From contig DASPNJ010000139.1 of assembly GCA_035626595.1 (NCBI GenBank), positions 62,001 through 126,000 on the forward strand: 64,000 bases of DNA, read 5' to 3'. Source of the DNA: JAQGMV01 sp035626595 (GTDB lineage Bacteria > Pseudomonadota > Gammaproteobacteria > Burkholderiales > SG8-41). Under the pieces are notes generated by a model. That model had not been told where the DNA came from. It ran no database searches and saw nothing but the letters and a program-made list of their open reading frames with translations. A program made the translations under genes and the position numbers. This document shows, piece by piece, positions 51,515 to 60,051 of this stretch (its first letter is position 1; every line of letters begins with the position of its first letter).

Positions 51515-53227
51515 ATGACGCGCAGAGAATTCCTCGAAGCGGTCGCGGCCGCGCTGGCGGCCGGCCTGCCGCTCGGCTCGGCACGCGCCGCGAGCGATGC
51601 GCAGGCGCTGTACACCCTCCCCGCACGCCGCGGCGGCGTCACGCTGCTCCATTTCACGGACTGCCACGCGCAGCTCCTGCCGGTCCACTTCCGCGAGCCG
51701 GACGTGAACATCGGCGTGGCGGCCGCGCGCGGCAAGCCGCCGCATCTCGTCGGCGAGGCGCTGCTGAAGTACTTCGGGATTGCACCGGGCACGCCGCTCG
51801 CGCACGCCTACACGCATCTTGATTTCGCGGAAGCGGCGCGCCAGTACGGAAAGCTGGGCGGCTTCGCCCATCTCGCGACGCTGGTGAAGGCGGTGCGCGC
51901 GCAGCGTCCCGGCGCGCTGCTCCTCGACGGCGGCGACAACTGGCAGGGCTCGGCGACCGCGCTGTGGACCGCAGGGGCGGACATGCGCGCGGCGTCGAAA
52001 GCGCTCGGCGTGGACATCATGACCGGCCACTGGGAGTTCACCTACGGCGCTTCACGGATGAAGCAGGCGATCGACAAGGACCTCGGCGCAATCGAGTTCC
52101 TCGCGCAGAACGTGCGCACCGCGGATTTCGACGACCCGGTGTTCAAGGCGTACACGCTGAAAGAGATGAACGGCGTGCCCGTTGCGATCGTCGGGCAGGC
52201 GTTTCCGTACACGCCAATCGCGAACCCCCGCCACTTCGTGCCCGACTGGACCTTCGGCATCCAGGAAGAGCGGCTCCAGAAGATCGTGGACGAAGCGCGC
52301 GCCAAGGGTGCGTGGAGCGTGGTCCTGCTCTCGCACAACGGCGTGGACGTCGATTTGAAGCTCGCGTCGCGCGTGACCGGCATCGACGCGATCCTCGGCG
52401 GCCACACTCATGACGCCGTGCCGCAGCCCATCGCGGTGAAGAACGCAAAAGGCACGACGCTCGTCACCAGCGCCGGCTCCAATGGCAAGTTTCTCGCGGT
52501 ACTCGATCTCGACGTCACACGCGGCGGCGTAAAGTCGTACGACTATCGCCTGCTGCCGGTTTTCTCGAACGTCCTGCGGGCCGATGCGCAGATGGCGGCG
52601 CTCATCGACAAGGTACGTGCGCCGTACGCGGCGAAGCTCTCGGAAAAACTCGCCGTGAGCGAAGGGCTGCTCTATCGCCGAGGCAACTTCAACGGCACGC
52701 TGGACCAGGTCATCCTGGACGCGCTGCTGACGGTGAAGGACGCGCAGATCGCGTTTTCGCCCGGTTTCCGCTGGGGCACGAGCGTGCTGCCGGGCGCGGC
52801 GATCACCGCCGAAGACGTGATGAACGCAACCGCGATCACCTATCCGTTCGTCACGGTGAACGAGCTCACCGGCGAGAACATCAAGGCGCTGCTCGAGGAC
52901 ATCTGCGACAACCTGTTTAACCCCGATCCGTACTACCAGCAGGGCGGCGACATGGTGCGAATCGGCGGCCTGCGCTATTCGTGCGATCCCACGAAGCCGA
53001 TCGGCCGGCGCATCGACAACATGACGCTCGGCGGCAAGCCGCTGGACGCGGCTCGGGGCTACAAAGTCGTGAGCTGGGCACCGGTCGCCGAGGGCGCATC
53101 CGGCGAACCCGTGTGGGAGGCGGTCATGTCGTACCTGCGCAACGTGAAGACGGTGCGTGCGCCGGCCCTCAACCGGCCGACGCTGCACGGCGTCGCCGGC
53201 AACCCGGGAATCGCTGAGCGCCTCTGA
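51515..53227 (+). CDS. soxB: thiosulfohydrolase SoxB
   Basis: Dimanganese enzyme that hydrolyses the sulfone from SoxY-bound intermediates, releasing sulfate. The 570 residues begin with a Tat signal: RRxFL in MTRREFLEAVAAALAAG. Metal ligands appear in LHFTDCHAQ, LDGGDNWQGSA, TGHWEFTYG, LLSHNGVDVD and LGGHTHDAVP, and the nucleotidase-like C-terminal domain has GAITAEDVMNATAITYPF-type sequence (about residues 430-450). It follows soxX by 90 bases. No soxCD genes lie downstream, so sulfane sulfur may be stored or handled by another route. Confidence 0.96.
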   Translation: MTRREFLEAVAAALAAGLPLGSARAASDAQALYTLPARRGGVTLLHFTDCHAQLLPVHFREPDVNIGVAAARGKPPHLVGEALLKYFGIAPGTPLAHAYTHLDFAEAARQYGKLGGFAHLATLVKAVRAQRPGALLLDGGDNWQGSATALWTAGADMRAASKALGVDIMTGHWEFTYGASRMKQAIDKDLGAIEFLAQNVRTADFDDPVFKAYTLKEMNGVPVAIVGQAFPYTPIANPRHFVPDWTFGIQEERLQKIVDEARAKGAWSVVLLSHNGVDVDLKLASRVTGIDAILGGHTHDAVPQPIAVKNAKGTTLVTSAGSNGKFLAVLDLDVTRGGVKSYDYRLLPVFSNVLRADAQMAALIDKVRAPYAAKLSEKLAVSEGLLYRRGNFNGTLDQVILDALLTVKDAQIAFSPGFRWGTSVLPGAAITAEDVMNATAITYPFVTVNELTGENIKALLEDICDNLFNPDPYYQQGGDMVRIGGLRYSCDPTKPIGRRIDNMTLGGKPLDAARGYKVVSWAPVAEGASGEPVWEAVMSYLRNVKTVRAPALNRPTLHGVAGNPGIAERL

Positions 53228-53236
53228 ACGGAGCGA

Positions 53237-53689
53237 CTACGGCCGCAGGTACGCGTAGCCCTCGCGCTGCTGGAGCCGCGTGATCTCCGCGACACCCGAC
53301 GGCACGAACGTCGCCTCGGGAATGAAGCCGCTCTTCGAGAGCTTACGATTGCGCAGCGTGATCTCGCAGACCTCGAACTGCACGCCGCGCCCTTTGAGCT
53401 CCTCCACGCGGATGTTGTAGGGATTGCCGTTGCGATCCTTTGCACCATCGAAGAGGTAGTCGACGCCCTGCGCGTGCGCGACGACGACGATCTTCGCCTG
53501 CGGATTCACCTCGAGATGATTGTTGATGTTGCGCAGCGCCGCCGAGGCTTGCGCCGCGGTGTCGTTGATGTGGTAGACGACCTTGTCGGGTCCCACGACG
53601 CCGCTGCCGTTACCGCCCGCGCCGCCGGTTGCACAGCCGCCGAGCGCCATCGCAAGCGCCGCTGCGTATGCCGCCGTATGAATCTTCAT
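53237..53689 (-). CDS. DsrE-like family lipoprotein
   Basis: A 150-residue lipoprotein; the lipobox ALGGC gives C19. After a glycine-rich linker, the core KVVYHINDTAAQASAALRNI and NPQAKIVVVAHAQGVDYLF match periplasmic DsrE/DsrF-like proteins that often accompany sox genes. One Cys remains in FEVCEITLRN (about residue 109), the position of the sulfur-carrying Cys in this fold. A role in sulfur transfer is plausible but not shown. It is convergent with soxB (9 bases), so it is regulated separately. Confidence 0.75.
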   Translation of the reverse strand: MKIHTAAYAAALAMALGGCATGGAGGNGSGVVGPDKVVYHINDTAAQASAALRNINNHLEVNPQAKIVVVAHAQGVDYLFDGAKDRNGNPYNIRVEELKGRGVQFEVCEITLRNRKLSKSGFIPEATFVPSGVAEITRLQQREGYAYLRP

Positions 53690-53750
53690 CGCGTCACCTC
53701 CGTGGCGCGTATCCTACCGCCGCGCGCGGCTGGTGTATCGGTAAACGCAA

Positions 53751-54410
53751 TTACGGTTTCCGTACGCGGAAAATTAAGAAGTACTGGTTGGGCAGGAACG
53801 TATGCTCCTGCGCGAGCGCGTAGCCGGCTTTCTCGAGCTCCGACTTCACACGAGCGGCTTCGATTCGAGCGGACCTCGGCGGGCCCACCGGCGAATCGAT
53901 CCTGAAGTCGATGATTGCGACGCGGCCCTGCGGCTTGAGCGAGCCGGCGAGCTGACGGAAGTAGCGCTCGCGACTGTCGATGTGGTGATAGACGTCCACG
54001 AACAGCGCGACATCGACTTTCTCCGGCAGCGCAGGATCGCTCGGCTTCGCCGCGATCGCAGCGAGGTTCTTCAACCCCTCGCGTTTTGCGCGCTCGGCGA
54101 GATGTTTGACCATCGCCGGCTCCGAGTCGACGGCATAGACGCGGCCTCCTGGCGTCATGTGCGCAAGGCGCACCGCGAAATAACCGGTGCCGGCGCCGAT
54201 GTCCGCGATCACCGCATCGGGCTCGAGCGCGAGCGCCTGGATCACCTCGTGCGGCTTCTGCCACGCATCGCGCCTGGGATCGTCGAAGACCTTCGACCAC
54301 CGAGCGGCGTCGCCGAACCCGTGCTGATGCGTGTGGGGCGCCTGCGCCGCGGCAAGCGGAACGGCCGCGAGCGCCGCAGCGATCGCAGCGATGCATGCAC
54401 GTCGATTCAT
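53751..54410 (-). CDS. SAM methyltransferase-fold protein with signal peptide
   Basis: A 219-residue protein with a class I methyltransferase fold: motif I VIADIGAGTGYFAVRLA (about residues 68-84), acidic residue VYAVDSEPAMV (about 95), and motif IV-like VDVALFVDVYHHI with a post-I Asp. The N-terminus MNRRACIAAIAAALAAVPLA, ending near AAA-Q, is a signal peptide, followed by THQHGFGDAARWSKVFDDP. The family is seen in many proteobacteria, but the exported location is puzzling because S-adenosylmethionine is not expected in the periplasm. It is 61 bases from the DsrE-like gene. Confidence 0.75.
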   Translation of the reverse strand: MNRRACIAAIAAALAAVPLAAAQAPHTHQHGFGDAARWSKVFDDPRRDAWQKPHEVIQALALEPDAVIADIGAGTGYFAVRLAHMTPGGRVYAVDSEPAMVKHLAERAKREGLKNLAAIAAKPSDPALPEKVDVALFVDVYHHIDSRERYFRQLAGSLKPQGRVAIIDFRIDSPVGPPRSARIEAARVKSELEKAGYALAQEHTFLPNQYFLIFRVRKP

Positions 54411-54431
54411 TGAGCGGCGACGGCGATTGCG

Positions 54432-54632
54432 TCAGTGATCGTCGCGCTGGCTTCTTGGCGTTTTGGCGGCGAGCTGCCGCAGCAGCATCTCCGCCACGCG
54501 CCGCGGATTCGCGCGGCCGCGCCTTCCTGTCAGGCGTGCCGAGCCACAGGACACGCTGACGAAGTCATTCGCAACGCTATAGGTCCCGGAAAGAACTCTG
54601 CCGCCTGCCAGCACCGTCAATCGAGCGCTCAT
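54432..54632 (-). CDS. small hypothetical protein (66 residues)
   Basis: ATG 54630-54632, with GGGAGG eleven bases upstream. MSARLTVLAGGRVLSGTYSV and DFVSVSCGSARLTGRR form a beta-rich half, and PRRVAEMLLRQLAAK ends in a helix. The pattern (a short beta unit, then xxRVAExLLRELA) is one I have seen in small uncharacterised betaproteobacterial proteins. It lies 21 bases before the methyltransferase gene on the same strand and may share its transcript. Confidence 0.5.
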   Translation of the reverse strand: MSARLTVLAGGRVLSGTYSVANDFVSVSCGSARLTGRRGRANPRRVAEMLLRQLAAKTPRSQRDDH

Positions 54633-54683
54633 GACTGATCGAGCCTCCCGGGATTCCGGATGCATGAATCAGTCCCGGGTTGT

Positions 54684-54700
54684 GTCGGGAATTTCCCGAC
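54684..54700. promoter_or_regulatory. palindrome GTCGGGAA-T-TTCCCGAC, possible operator
   Basis: A perfect 8-base dyad with a one-base centre, too tight for a hairpin loop, 52 bases upstream of the 66-residue gene. The form suits a dimeric regulator. A second weak repeat (TCCCGGGA...TCCCGGG) lies between it and the gene. Confidence 0.35.
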
Positions 54701-54753
54701 GCGCGTCCGTGCATCATCGAGCGGCTGCGCAACCATGCGACGATGACGGTGGA

Positions 54754-56460
54754 TCAACCGCGCCGGTCGGCAGGCCGCCGCAGCAGTTGGTAGCGTTGCG
54801 AGCGCACGGCGTCCAGATCCGCCAGCACCTGCTCGGCCGGCGTGCCGAGCACGAGCAGAAGCTGAGTCGCGAGCATGAGCGAAGCTTCCATCGCTTCCGG
54901 AACGACCTCGGTCGCCCCCGCATTCACCAGCGCCTCGAGGCATGCCTCGTCGGCTGCGCGCGCGAGCACCGGCAGCTTCGCATCCGCGCGCCGCGCTTCG
55001 CTCAGCACGCGCAACGACGCGTTCAGGTGGTCGAAGCTCACGACGACCGCGCGCGCCTGCCGCAGCCCGGCAGCTTCGAGAACGCCGCGGCGCGCCGCGT
55101 CGCCGTAGTAAACGCGCTCGCCTTCGTCCCAGCCGCGCTTCACGCGTTCCGGATCGTTGTCGATGGCGACGCAGGCGATGCCGTGATCTTCGAGCAGGCG
55201 CACGAGTTGACGCCCGACGCGTCCGTAGCCGCAGACCACTACATGATCGCGCATGCCGGCCGTGGCGTGGGCGAGGTGCGCTTCGTCCGGCGCCGGCGCC
55301 GCTGCGTCGCTCCGAAATACCCGCGCGAGGACAGCGCCGCTGCGCCCGATCACGAGCGGGGCCATCAGCATCGAAATGACGATCGCCGCAAGCACCGGCT
55401 GGCTCGCCTCGAGCCCGACGAGACCGGTCCCCAGCGCGAGCGCGAGCAGCGCCACGCTGAACTCCCCGCCCTGCGCGACGGTAAGCCCGGTACGGGCGGC
55501 CTCGGGCATGCGATAGCCATAGACACGCGCAAGCAGCGTCACCAGTGCAGCCTTGCCTATGACGATAGCCACGACGAGCAGTGCGATCCGCGCCGCCGCG
55601 GGCGGCAATGCGGCCGGTTGAAGCTGCATGCCGATCACCATGAAGAAGAGCCCGAGCAGCACGTCGCGAAATGGCCGGATCTCGTCGTCGATCTGGTGCC
55701 TGAACTCGCTTCCGGAGAGCAACATGCCGGCGAGAAAGGCGCCGAGCGCAAGCGACAGGCCGACCGTCGCCGTCGTCCACGCCGCCGCGAGCGAGAGCAG
55801 CAGCGCGGTGAGCGTGAAAAGCTCGCGCGAGCGTGCTGCCTCGTGCAGGATCGGCCGCAGCGCATAGCGGCCGAGCACGAGCATCACCGCCCCCACCGCG
55901 AGCGCTTTTCCCAAGGCGATCACGAGCGCCATGCCGAGCCCGCCCCCGCCGCTCTGCGCGAGGATCGGAATCACCACGAGAAACGGGATCGCCGCGATAT
56001 CCTGGAAGAGCAGGATGCCGATGGCGAGCCGCCCGTGCGCCGTCTGGAGCTCGAGCTGATCGCGAAGCTGCTTGATGACGATGGCGGTGGACGACATCGA
56101 CAATGCACCGCCCACGACGATCGCGCCCGCGGGATCGATGCCCAGCAGCCACGCCACGGCCGCTCCGGATAGTGTCCCCAGGACGACCTGCGCGCCGCCC
56201 AGCAGCAGCACGATGCGGCGCATCGCGACGAGCTCGGCGATCGAGAACTCGAGCCCGAGCGTGAAAAGCAGGAAGGCGACGCCGAGCTCGCCAAGCAAGT
56301 GGATCGTCCCGCTCTCGCCGATCCAGCCGAGCGCGTGCGGACCCGCGGCCGCGCCGAGCAGCACATAGCTCACGATCGGCGGCAGCTTCAGCCGCCGCAG
56401 CACCGCGAGCGCGATCGCAGCGAGCACGAGCAGCTTGAGTACCTCGGTCAGTCCATTCAT
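54754..56460 (-). CDS. CPA2-family monovalent cation/H+ antiporter with TrkA-N domain (KefB-like)
   Basis: A 568-residue inner-membrane antiporter from ATG 56458-56460 (the frame extends 16 codons upstream). Eleven or twelve helices fill residues 1-385; conserved are LPPIVSYVLLGAAAGP, LGVAFLLFTLGLEF, LSMSSTAIVIKQL and LLFQDIAAIPFL (the Asp essential for transport, about residue 155). A RCK/TrkA-N domain (about 405-520) has the NAD-binding motif VVVCGYGRVGRQLVRLL. The layout matches KefB/KefC/YbaL. Whether glutathione-gated K+ efflux occurs is unknown; no KefF/KefG partner is adjacent. Confidence 0.9.
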   Translation of the reverse strand: MNGLTEVLKLLVLAAIALAVLRRLKLPPIVSYVLLGAAAGPHALGWIGESGTIHLLGELGVAFLLFTLGLEFSIAELVAMRRIVLLLGGAQVVLGTLSGAAVAWLLGIDPAGAIVVGGALSMSSTAIVIKQLRDQLELQTAHGRLAIGILLFQDIAAIPFLVVIPILAQSGGGGLGMALVIALGKALAVGAVMLVLGRYALRPILHEAARSRELFTLTALLLSLAAAWTTATVGLSLALGAFLAGMLLSGSEFRHQIDDEIRPFRDVLLGLFFMVIGMQLQPAALPPAAARIALLVVAIVIGKAALVTLLARVYGYRMPEAARTGLTVAQGGEFSVALLALALGTGLVGLEASQPVLAAIVISMLMAPLVIGRSGAVLARVFRSDAAAPAPDEAHLAHATAGMRDHVVVCGYGRVGRQLVRLLEDHGIACVAIDNDPERVKRGWDEGERVYYGDAARRGVLEAAGLRQARAVVVSFDHLNASLRVLSEARRADAKLPVLARAADEACLEALVNAGATEVVPEAMEASLMLATQLLLVLGTPAEQVLADLDAVRSQRYQLLRRPADRRG

Positions 56461-56528
56461 TCGCGCGCATGGATAACACCGCAGGCGGCGGCGTGTCGAA
56501 CATACCAAACTGCAACTACACTGCGGAC

Positions 56529-57089
56529 ATGAGCATCCTGATCGCCGGTCTCGCGCTGTTCCTCGGGCTGCACCTCATCCCGGCGTTTCCCGCGCTGCGC
56601 AAAGTCGTGGCCGAGGACCTGCTCGGACTGAAGCTCTACCAGCCGCTATTCGCCCTCGGCTCGGCGCTCGGGCTGGTGCTCATCATCGCGGGCTGGTGGC
56701 TGCGGCCGGAACGCGTACAGCTCTTCGACCCGTTTCCGGCGGCGCGTGCCGCTGCGCCGCTCCTCGTCACGCTCGCGTTCGTGCTGTTCGCGTCGGCCAA
56801 CATGAAAACGCACATCCGCAAGGTCGTGCGGCACCCGATGCTGATCGGCCTCGTGCTGTGGTCAGGGGCGCATCTTTTCGCGAACGGCGACCTGGCCGGC
56901 ACGATCCTCTTCGGGAGCTTCTTCGCGTATTCCATCGTGGACCTGATCTCGGCGATCGCGCGCGGCGCGGTCAAGCCGTTCGAGCCCATGTGGAAGTACG
57001 ACGGCATGGCGATCGTCGGCGGGCTCCTGCTGGCCGTCATCACGATCTACTTTCACCCGGCGATCTTCGGTACCGGGCGCGTGATGTAA
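56529..57089 (+). CDS. nnrU: NnrU family membrane protein
   Basis: A 186-residue membrane protein with five or six helices, starting at ATG 56529. The family signature is seen in FLGLHLIPAFPALRKVVAED, LKLYQPLFALGSALGLVLI and SANMKTHIRKVVRHPMLIGLVLWSGAHLFANGD (given here in parts; residues about 90-120). NnrU was first linked to nitrite/nitric oxide reduction, but most homologues occur outside denitrification loci, and none of those genes is here. It is divergent from the CPA2 antiporter and convergent with the hemerythrin gene. Confidence 0.85.
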   Translation: MSILIAGLALFLGLHLIPAFPALRKVVAEDLLGLKLYQPLFALGSALGLVLIIAGWWLRPERVQLFDPFPAARAAAPLLVTLAFVLFASANMKTHIRKVVRHPMLIGLVLWSGAHLFANGDLAGTILFGSFFAYSIVDLISAIARGAVKPFEPMWKYDGMAIVGGLLLAVITIYFHPAIFGTGRVM

Positions 57090-57093
57090 GCGG

Positions 57094-57624
57094 CTAACGC
57101 TTCACGCCGCGGCGCACAGCCATGGTCGTGCCGATCGCCGCCTGCTCGTCCCCACGCAGCACTCTGGCGGCGAGCGGCAGAAGCTCGGACTCCTCGCGCG
57201 CGATGTGCCGCCGGTAAGTCGCCGCGAATTCGGCCACCGCAGCGCCTTCGAGCGCCGCGCAAGCGCCCGAGGCGATCGCGCTCAAGCGCTCGCGCAACGC
57301 GCTCCAGAGTACCCGCATACGGTCGTGGTCGCGCTGCAGGCCGTCGATCAGATCGAGCGTGCGCGCGTCACCGGCATGCGAGCGGATCGCGGGAAAAACA
57401 TCGCGCTCTTCATCCTGGTGGTGATGCTCGCCCGCCGTATCGAAATAGCGCATGACGTTCGCCGCGGCCTGCCGCGCCTGCTCGTCCGCGCCGTGCTGCG
57501 GAAGGTGCCCGGCGAGACGCTCCAGCGTCTGCAAACGCTCTTCGATACGGTCGTGGCAGGCCTCGAGCATCTCCAGCGGATGATCGAAATCCGCGCCGGG
57601 CGACGGTGTGCCGACGATGCTCAC
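57094..57624 (-). CDS. hemerythrin HHE domain protein
   Basis: A 176-residue protein with a four-helix bundle that binds a diiron site and may sense O2 or NO. I favour GTG 57622-57624 because the family pattern begins soon after (FDHPLEMLEACHDRIEERL), 10 bases past the kinase stop; an ATG at 57690 is possible. Iron ligands are in ACHDRIEE, GEHHHQDEERDVFP, LQRDHDRMRV and RRHIAREESELLP. It is the last gene of the receptor-YfiR-kinase operon, so it could supply oxygen or redox information to that system; this is inference. Confidence 0.8.
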   Translation of the reverse strand: MSIVGTPSPGADFDHPLEMLEACHDRIEERLQTLERLAGHLPQHGADEQARQAAANVMRYFDTAGEHHHQDEERDVFPAIRSHAGDARTLDLIDGLQRDHDRMRVLWSALRERLSAIASGACAALEGAAVAEFAATYRRHIAREESELLPLAARVLRGDEQAAIGTTMAVRRGVKR

Positions 57625-57634
57625 GCGCAGCCGG

Positions 57635-59494
57635 TCATCGGGCCGTTCGATCCATCGTTCGCCGGTCCGCGGCGGTAGAAGCGATCTCATGGAGCAGCGC
57701 CGGGAGTGTTGCGGGATCGATCGGCTTCACGATGTGATGGTCGAAACCCGCCTCCTGCGTGCGCAGCTTGTCTGTCTCCTGGCCGAAGCCGGTGATCGCG
57801 ACCAGGACGATCGCACCCGTGCGCGTGTTCGCGCGGAGCGTCCGCGCCACGTCGTAGCCGCTCATGCCGGGCATGCCGATGTCGACGAATGCGATCCGCG
57901 GCTGGAACGCCTCGGCCGCGGCGACGCCGGCTATGCCGTCGTGCTCCACCCTCACCTCGTGTCCCAGATCGCGCAGGATCATGGCGAGACTCGTCGCGAA
58001 ATCCTGGTTGTCGTCGACGACGAGAATGCGCTGCGTGGGCTGCCGCGTTTCGTCCCTCGCGGATGCGCCCGGCGCCGCGGCGTCGTGCCTCGACGCGATC
58101 GGCAGTCGCACGGTAAAGCGGCTGCCGCGGCCGACGCCTGCGCTGAACGCTTCGATAGAGCCGCCGTGCATGCGTACGAGATGCCGCGACAGAGCCAGAC
58201 CGACGCCGAGACCGCTCTGCACGGTGCGGTCGACCGCCGCATCGCCCTGCGTGAACATCTCGAACAGTCGCGGCAGAACGTCGGGCGCGATGCCCATGCC
58301 GTTGTCCGCGATGGTGACACGCACTTCGTCGGCCGCGACCTCCGCACGCAGCGCCATGTCCCCGCCCGGCTGGGTGTACTTCGCCGCATTGTTGAGCAAG
58401 TTCGAGAATACCTGCGCGAGCCGCGTCTCATCGCCGGTGAGATAGATCTCCTGTGGCGGCAGCTCGACGGTGAAACGGTGGCCGCGTGAATCGATGACGG
58501 GGCGCGCAATCTCCACCGCGTTCTCGATGACGCCGCGCAGCTCGACCAGCTCGCGGTGCAGGACGAGCTTGCCGGTCGTGATGCGCGAGACGTCCAGCAG
58601 GTCGTCGACCAGACGCACCATCTGCTTTACCTGCCGCGCCATCATGCGCCGCGCTTCGGCCGCGACTTCGGGCTTGCCGTCCGCCGCCTCGAGCAGGTGC
58701 AGCGCGTTGCTGATCGGCGCGAGCGGATTCCTGAGCTCGTGCGCGAGCGTCGCCAGGAACTGGTCCTTCATGCGGTCGGCGGTCAGCAGCGCCTGCGAGC
58801 GCCGCCCGATCTCCGCCAGCATGTCGTTGAAGGCGTCAACGAGATAGCCGATCTCGTCGCGCGTCGTCTTCTTCACGCGCAGCGAGAAGTCCCGGCTTTC
58901 CATCACGTGCCGAGCGACCTGCGACATGTCCGCGATGGGGCGCGTGATGGCGCGCTGGAGCCACGCCGACATGACGAATGCGGCGAGCAGGCTCAGCCCG
59001 AACACGAGACCGAGAATGCTCACGTAATCCGCGATGCGGCCGAGCAGTCCGTAGCGCGCCCGGATATATACCGTGCCCTGCTCCCGCTGGTTTTCGACGA
59101 TCCGGTGAAAGATCTCGATGTCCCCGTCCTTCACGTCGACGCCGCTGCCGAAGGGCGGCCGCGGAAATTCTCGCTCGGGAATGCCGGCCTGCGTGTAGCT
59201 CGCGAAAAGCTCGCCTCGCGTGTTGTAGATGGCCGCCGCGAGGATCTGCGGCCGCACCCGCAGCAGATCGAGGTTTTCGCGCGCGACGCGCCGGTCGTCG
59301 AACGCAAGCGCTGCGATGCTCGCGCCGCCGAGGATCTCGGCCTGCGTCGTGAGGTCGCTCGCCCAGCGCTCGTAGTGCGTGCGCACGTCGTACGCGATGA
59401 GCGCCGCACCCGCGACAAGGAGCGCGGCGAGCGTGCTCGCGAGCATCAGGGCGAGCACCTTCGAGCGAACCGAGTAGCCGATGCGCCAGAGCAT
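57635..59494 (-). CDS. hybrid sensor histidine kinase with CHASE8-like sensor and receiver domain
   Basis: A 619-residue membrane kinase from ATG 59492-59494, overlapping the yfiR stop. Two helices (about residues 12-35 and 160-180) flank a periplasmic domain whose ASIAALAFDDRRVARENLDL and IYNTRGELFASY parts fit the CHASE8 type known from YfiN/TpbB. HAMP (about 180-235), HisKA with H252 in FLATLAHELRNPLAP, HATPase (NLLNNAAKY, DNGMGI, GLGVGLAL) and a C-terminal receiver with D538 (FVDIGMPGMSGYD) follow. It has no output domain or HPt, so a separate partner is needed. Confidence 0.88.
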   Translation of the reverse strand: MLWRIGYSVRSKVLALMLASTLAALLVAGAALIAYDVRTHYERWASDLTTQAEILGGASIAALAFDDRRVARENLDLLRVRPQILAAAIYNTRGELFASYTQAGIPEREFPRPPFGSGVDVKDGDIEIFHRIVENQREQGTVYIRARYGLLGRIADYVSILGLVFGLSLLAAFVMSAWLQRAITRPIADMSQVARHVMESRDFSLRVKKTTRDEIGYLVDAFNDMLAEIGRRSQALLTADRMKDQFLATLAHELRNPLAPISNALHLLEAADGKPEVAAEARRMMARQVKQMVRLVDDLLDVSRITTGKLVLHRELVELRGVIENAVEIARPVIDSRGHRFTVELPPQEIYLTGDETRLAQVFSNLLNNAAKYTQPGGDMALRAEVAADEVRVTIADNGMGIAPDVLPRLFEMFTQGDAAVDRTVQSGLGVGLALSRHLVRMHGGSIEAFSAGVGRGSRFTVRLPIASRHDAAAPGASARDETRQPTQRILVVDDNQDFATSLAMILRDLGHEVRVEHDGIAGVAAAEAFQPRIAFVDIGMPGMSGYDVARTLRANTRTGAIVLVAITGFGQETDKLRTQEAGFDHHIVKPIDPATLPALLHEIASTAADRRTMDRTAR

Positions 59495-60051
59495 CACGGC
59501 CCGCTCCGCACGGACTGCGCGACCGCGAGCATTCTCGCGCTCAGCTTGACCTCGCGCTTCTCGGCGGCGGCGAGCGCGACCTCGAAGCGCACGCGCCCCT
59601 CCACGATCACGAAATTGATGATGCTGCCCTGCGCGAGCGCGCCTTCCGATTCGGTCACGAGCACAGCGTATTTCGGTGCGGCGCGCGCGAGCTGGCCGAT
59701 GCGCGCGCGCTCGGATGCCGGGATAAACAGAAGGTGCACGGGTCTCGCGCCGAGTACGGCTTCCGTCACGCGCCGCACCTCGATGCGCCGTCCGCCCACC
59801 GTGCGCCCCGCCGTCAACTGCGCGAGCTCCGCGGCGACGCCGTCGCTCGCTCCGGCCACCGCGATCACGATCGGCGCGTCGGCAGCCGCGAAGGCGCCGT
59901 CGGGCCACGCGATGAATTCGGTGAACCGATACAGGTACGCCGCCTTCACGCGCTGCTCCAGCGCGCGTTCGCTATCGTCCGCGGCACCCGCGAAGTGCGC
60001 CGCGAACACGAGAATGAGCGCGCAGACGAGACGCGCGATCACGGTCGCCAT
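59494..60051 (-). CDS. YfiR family periplasmic protein
   Basis: A 185-residue protein of the YfiR/DUF4154 family. The signal peptide ends near AGA-A (about residue 24), then the family start EQRVKAAYLYRFTEFIAWPD. APIVIAVAGASDG, RRIEVRRVTE, VHLLFIPAS, ESEGALAQGSIINFVIVEGR and the end KLSARMLAVA follow the pattern throughout. In Pseudomonas YfiR holds the diguanylate cyclase YfiN inactive through its periplasmic domain. Here the downstream gene is a kinase with a similar sensor, so YfiR may regulate that kinase. It overlaps both neighbours (13 and 1 bases). Confidence 0.88.
   Translation of the reverse strand: MATVIARLVCALILVFAAHFAGAADDSERALEQRVKAAYLYRFTEFIAWPDGAFAAADAPIVIAVAGASDGVAAELAQLTAGRTVGGRRIEVRRVTEAVLGARPVHLLFIPASERARIGQLARAAPKYAVLVTESEGALAQGSIINFVIVEGRVRFEVALAAAEKREVKLSARMLAVAQSVRSGP

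Noticed and set aside
53686..54396. 236-codon leftward ORF overlapping the methyltransferase gene
   Set aside because: Arg-rich alternative frame; the 53751-54410 frame has the SAM-binding motif and signal peptide.
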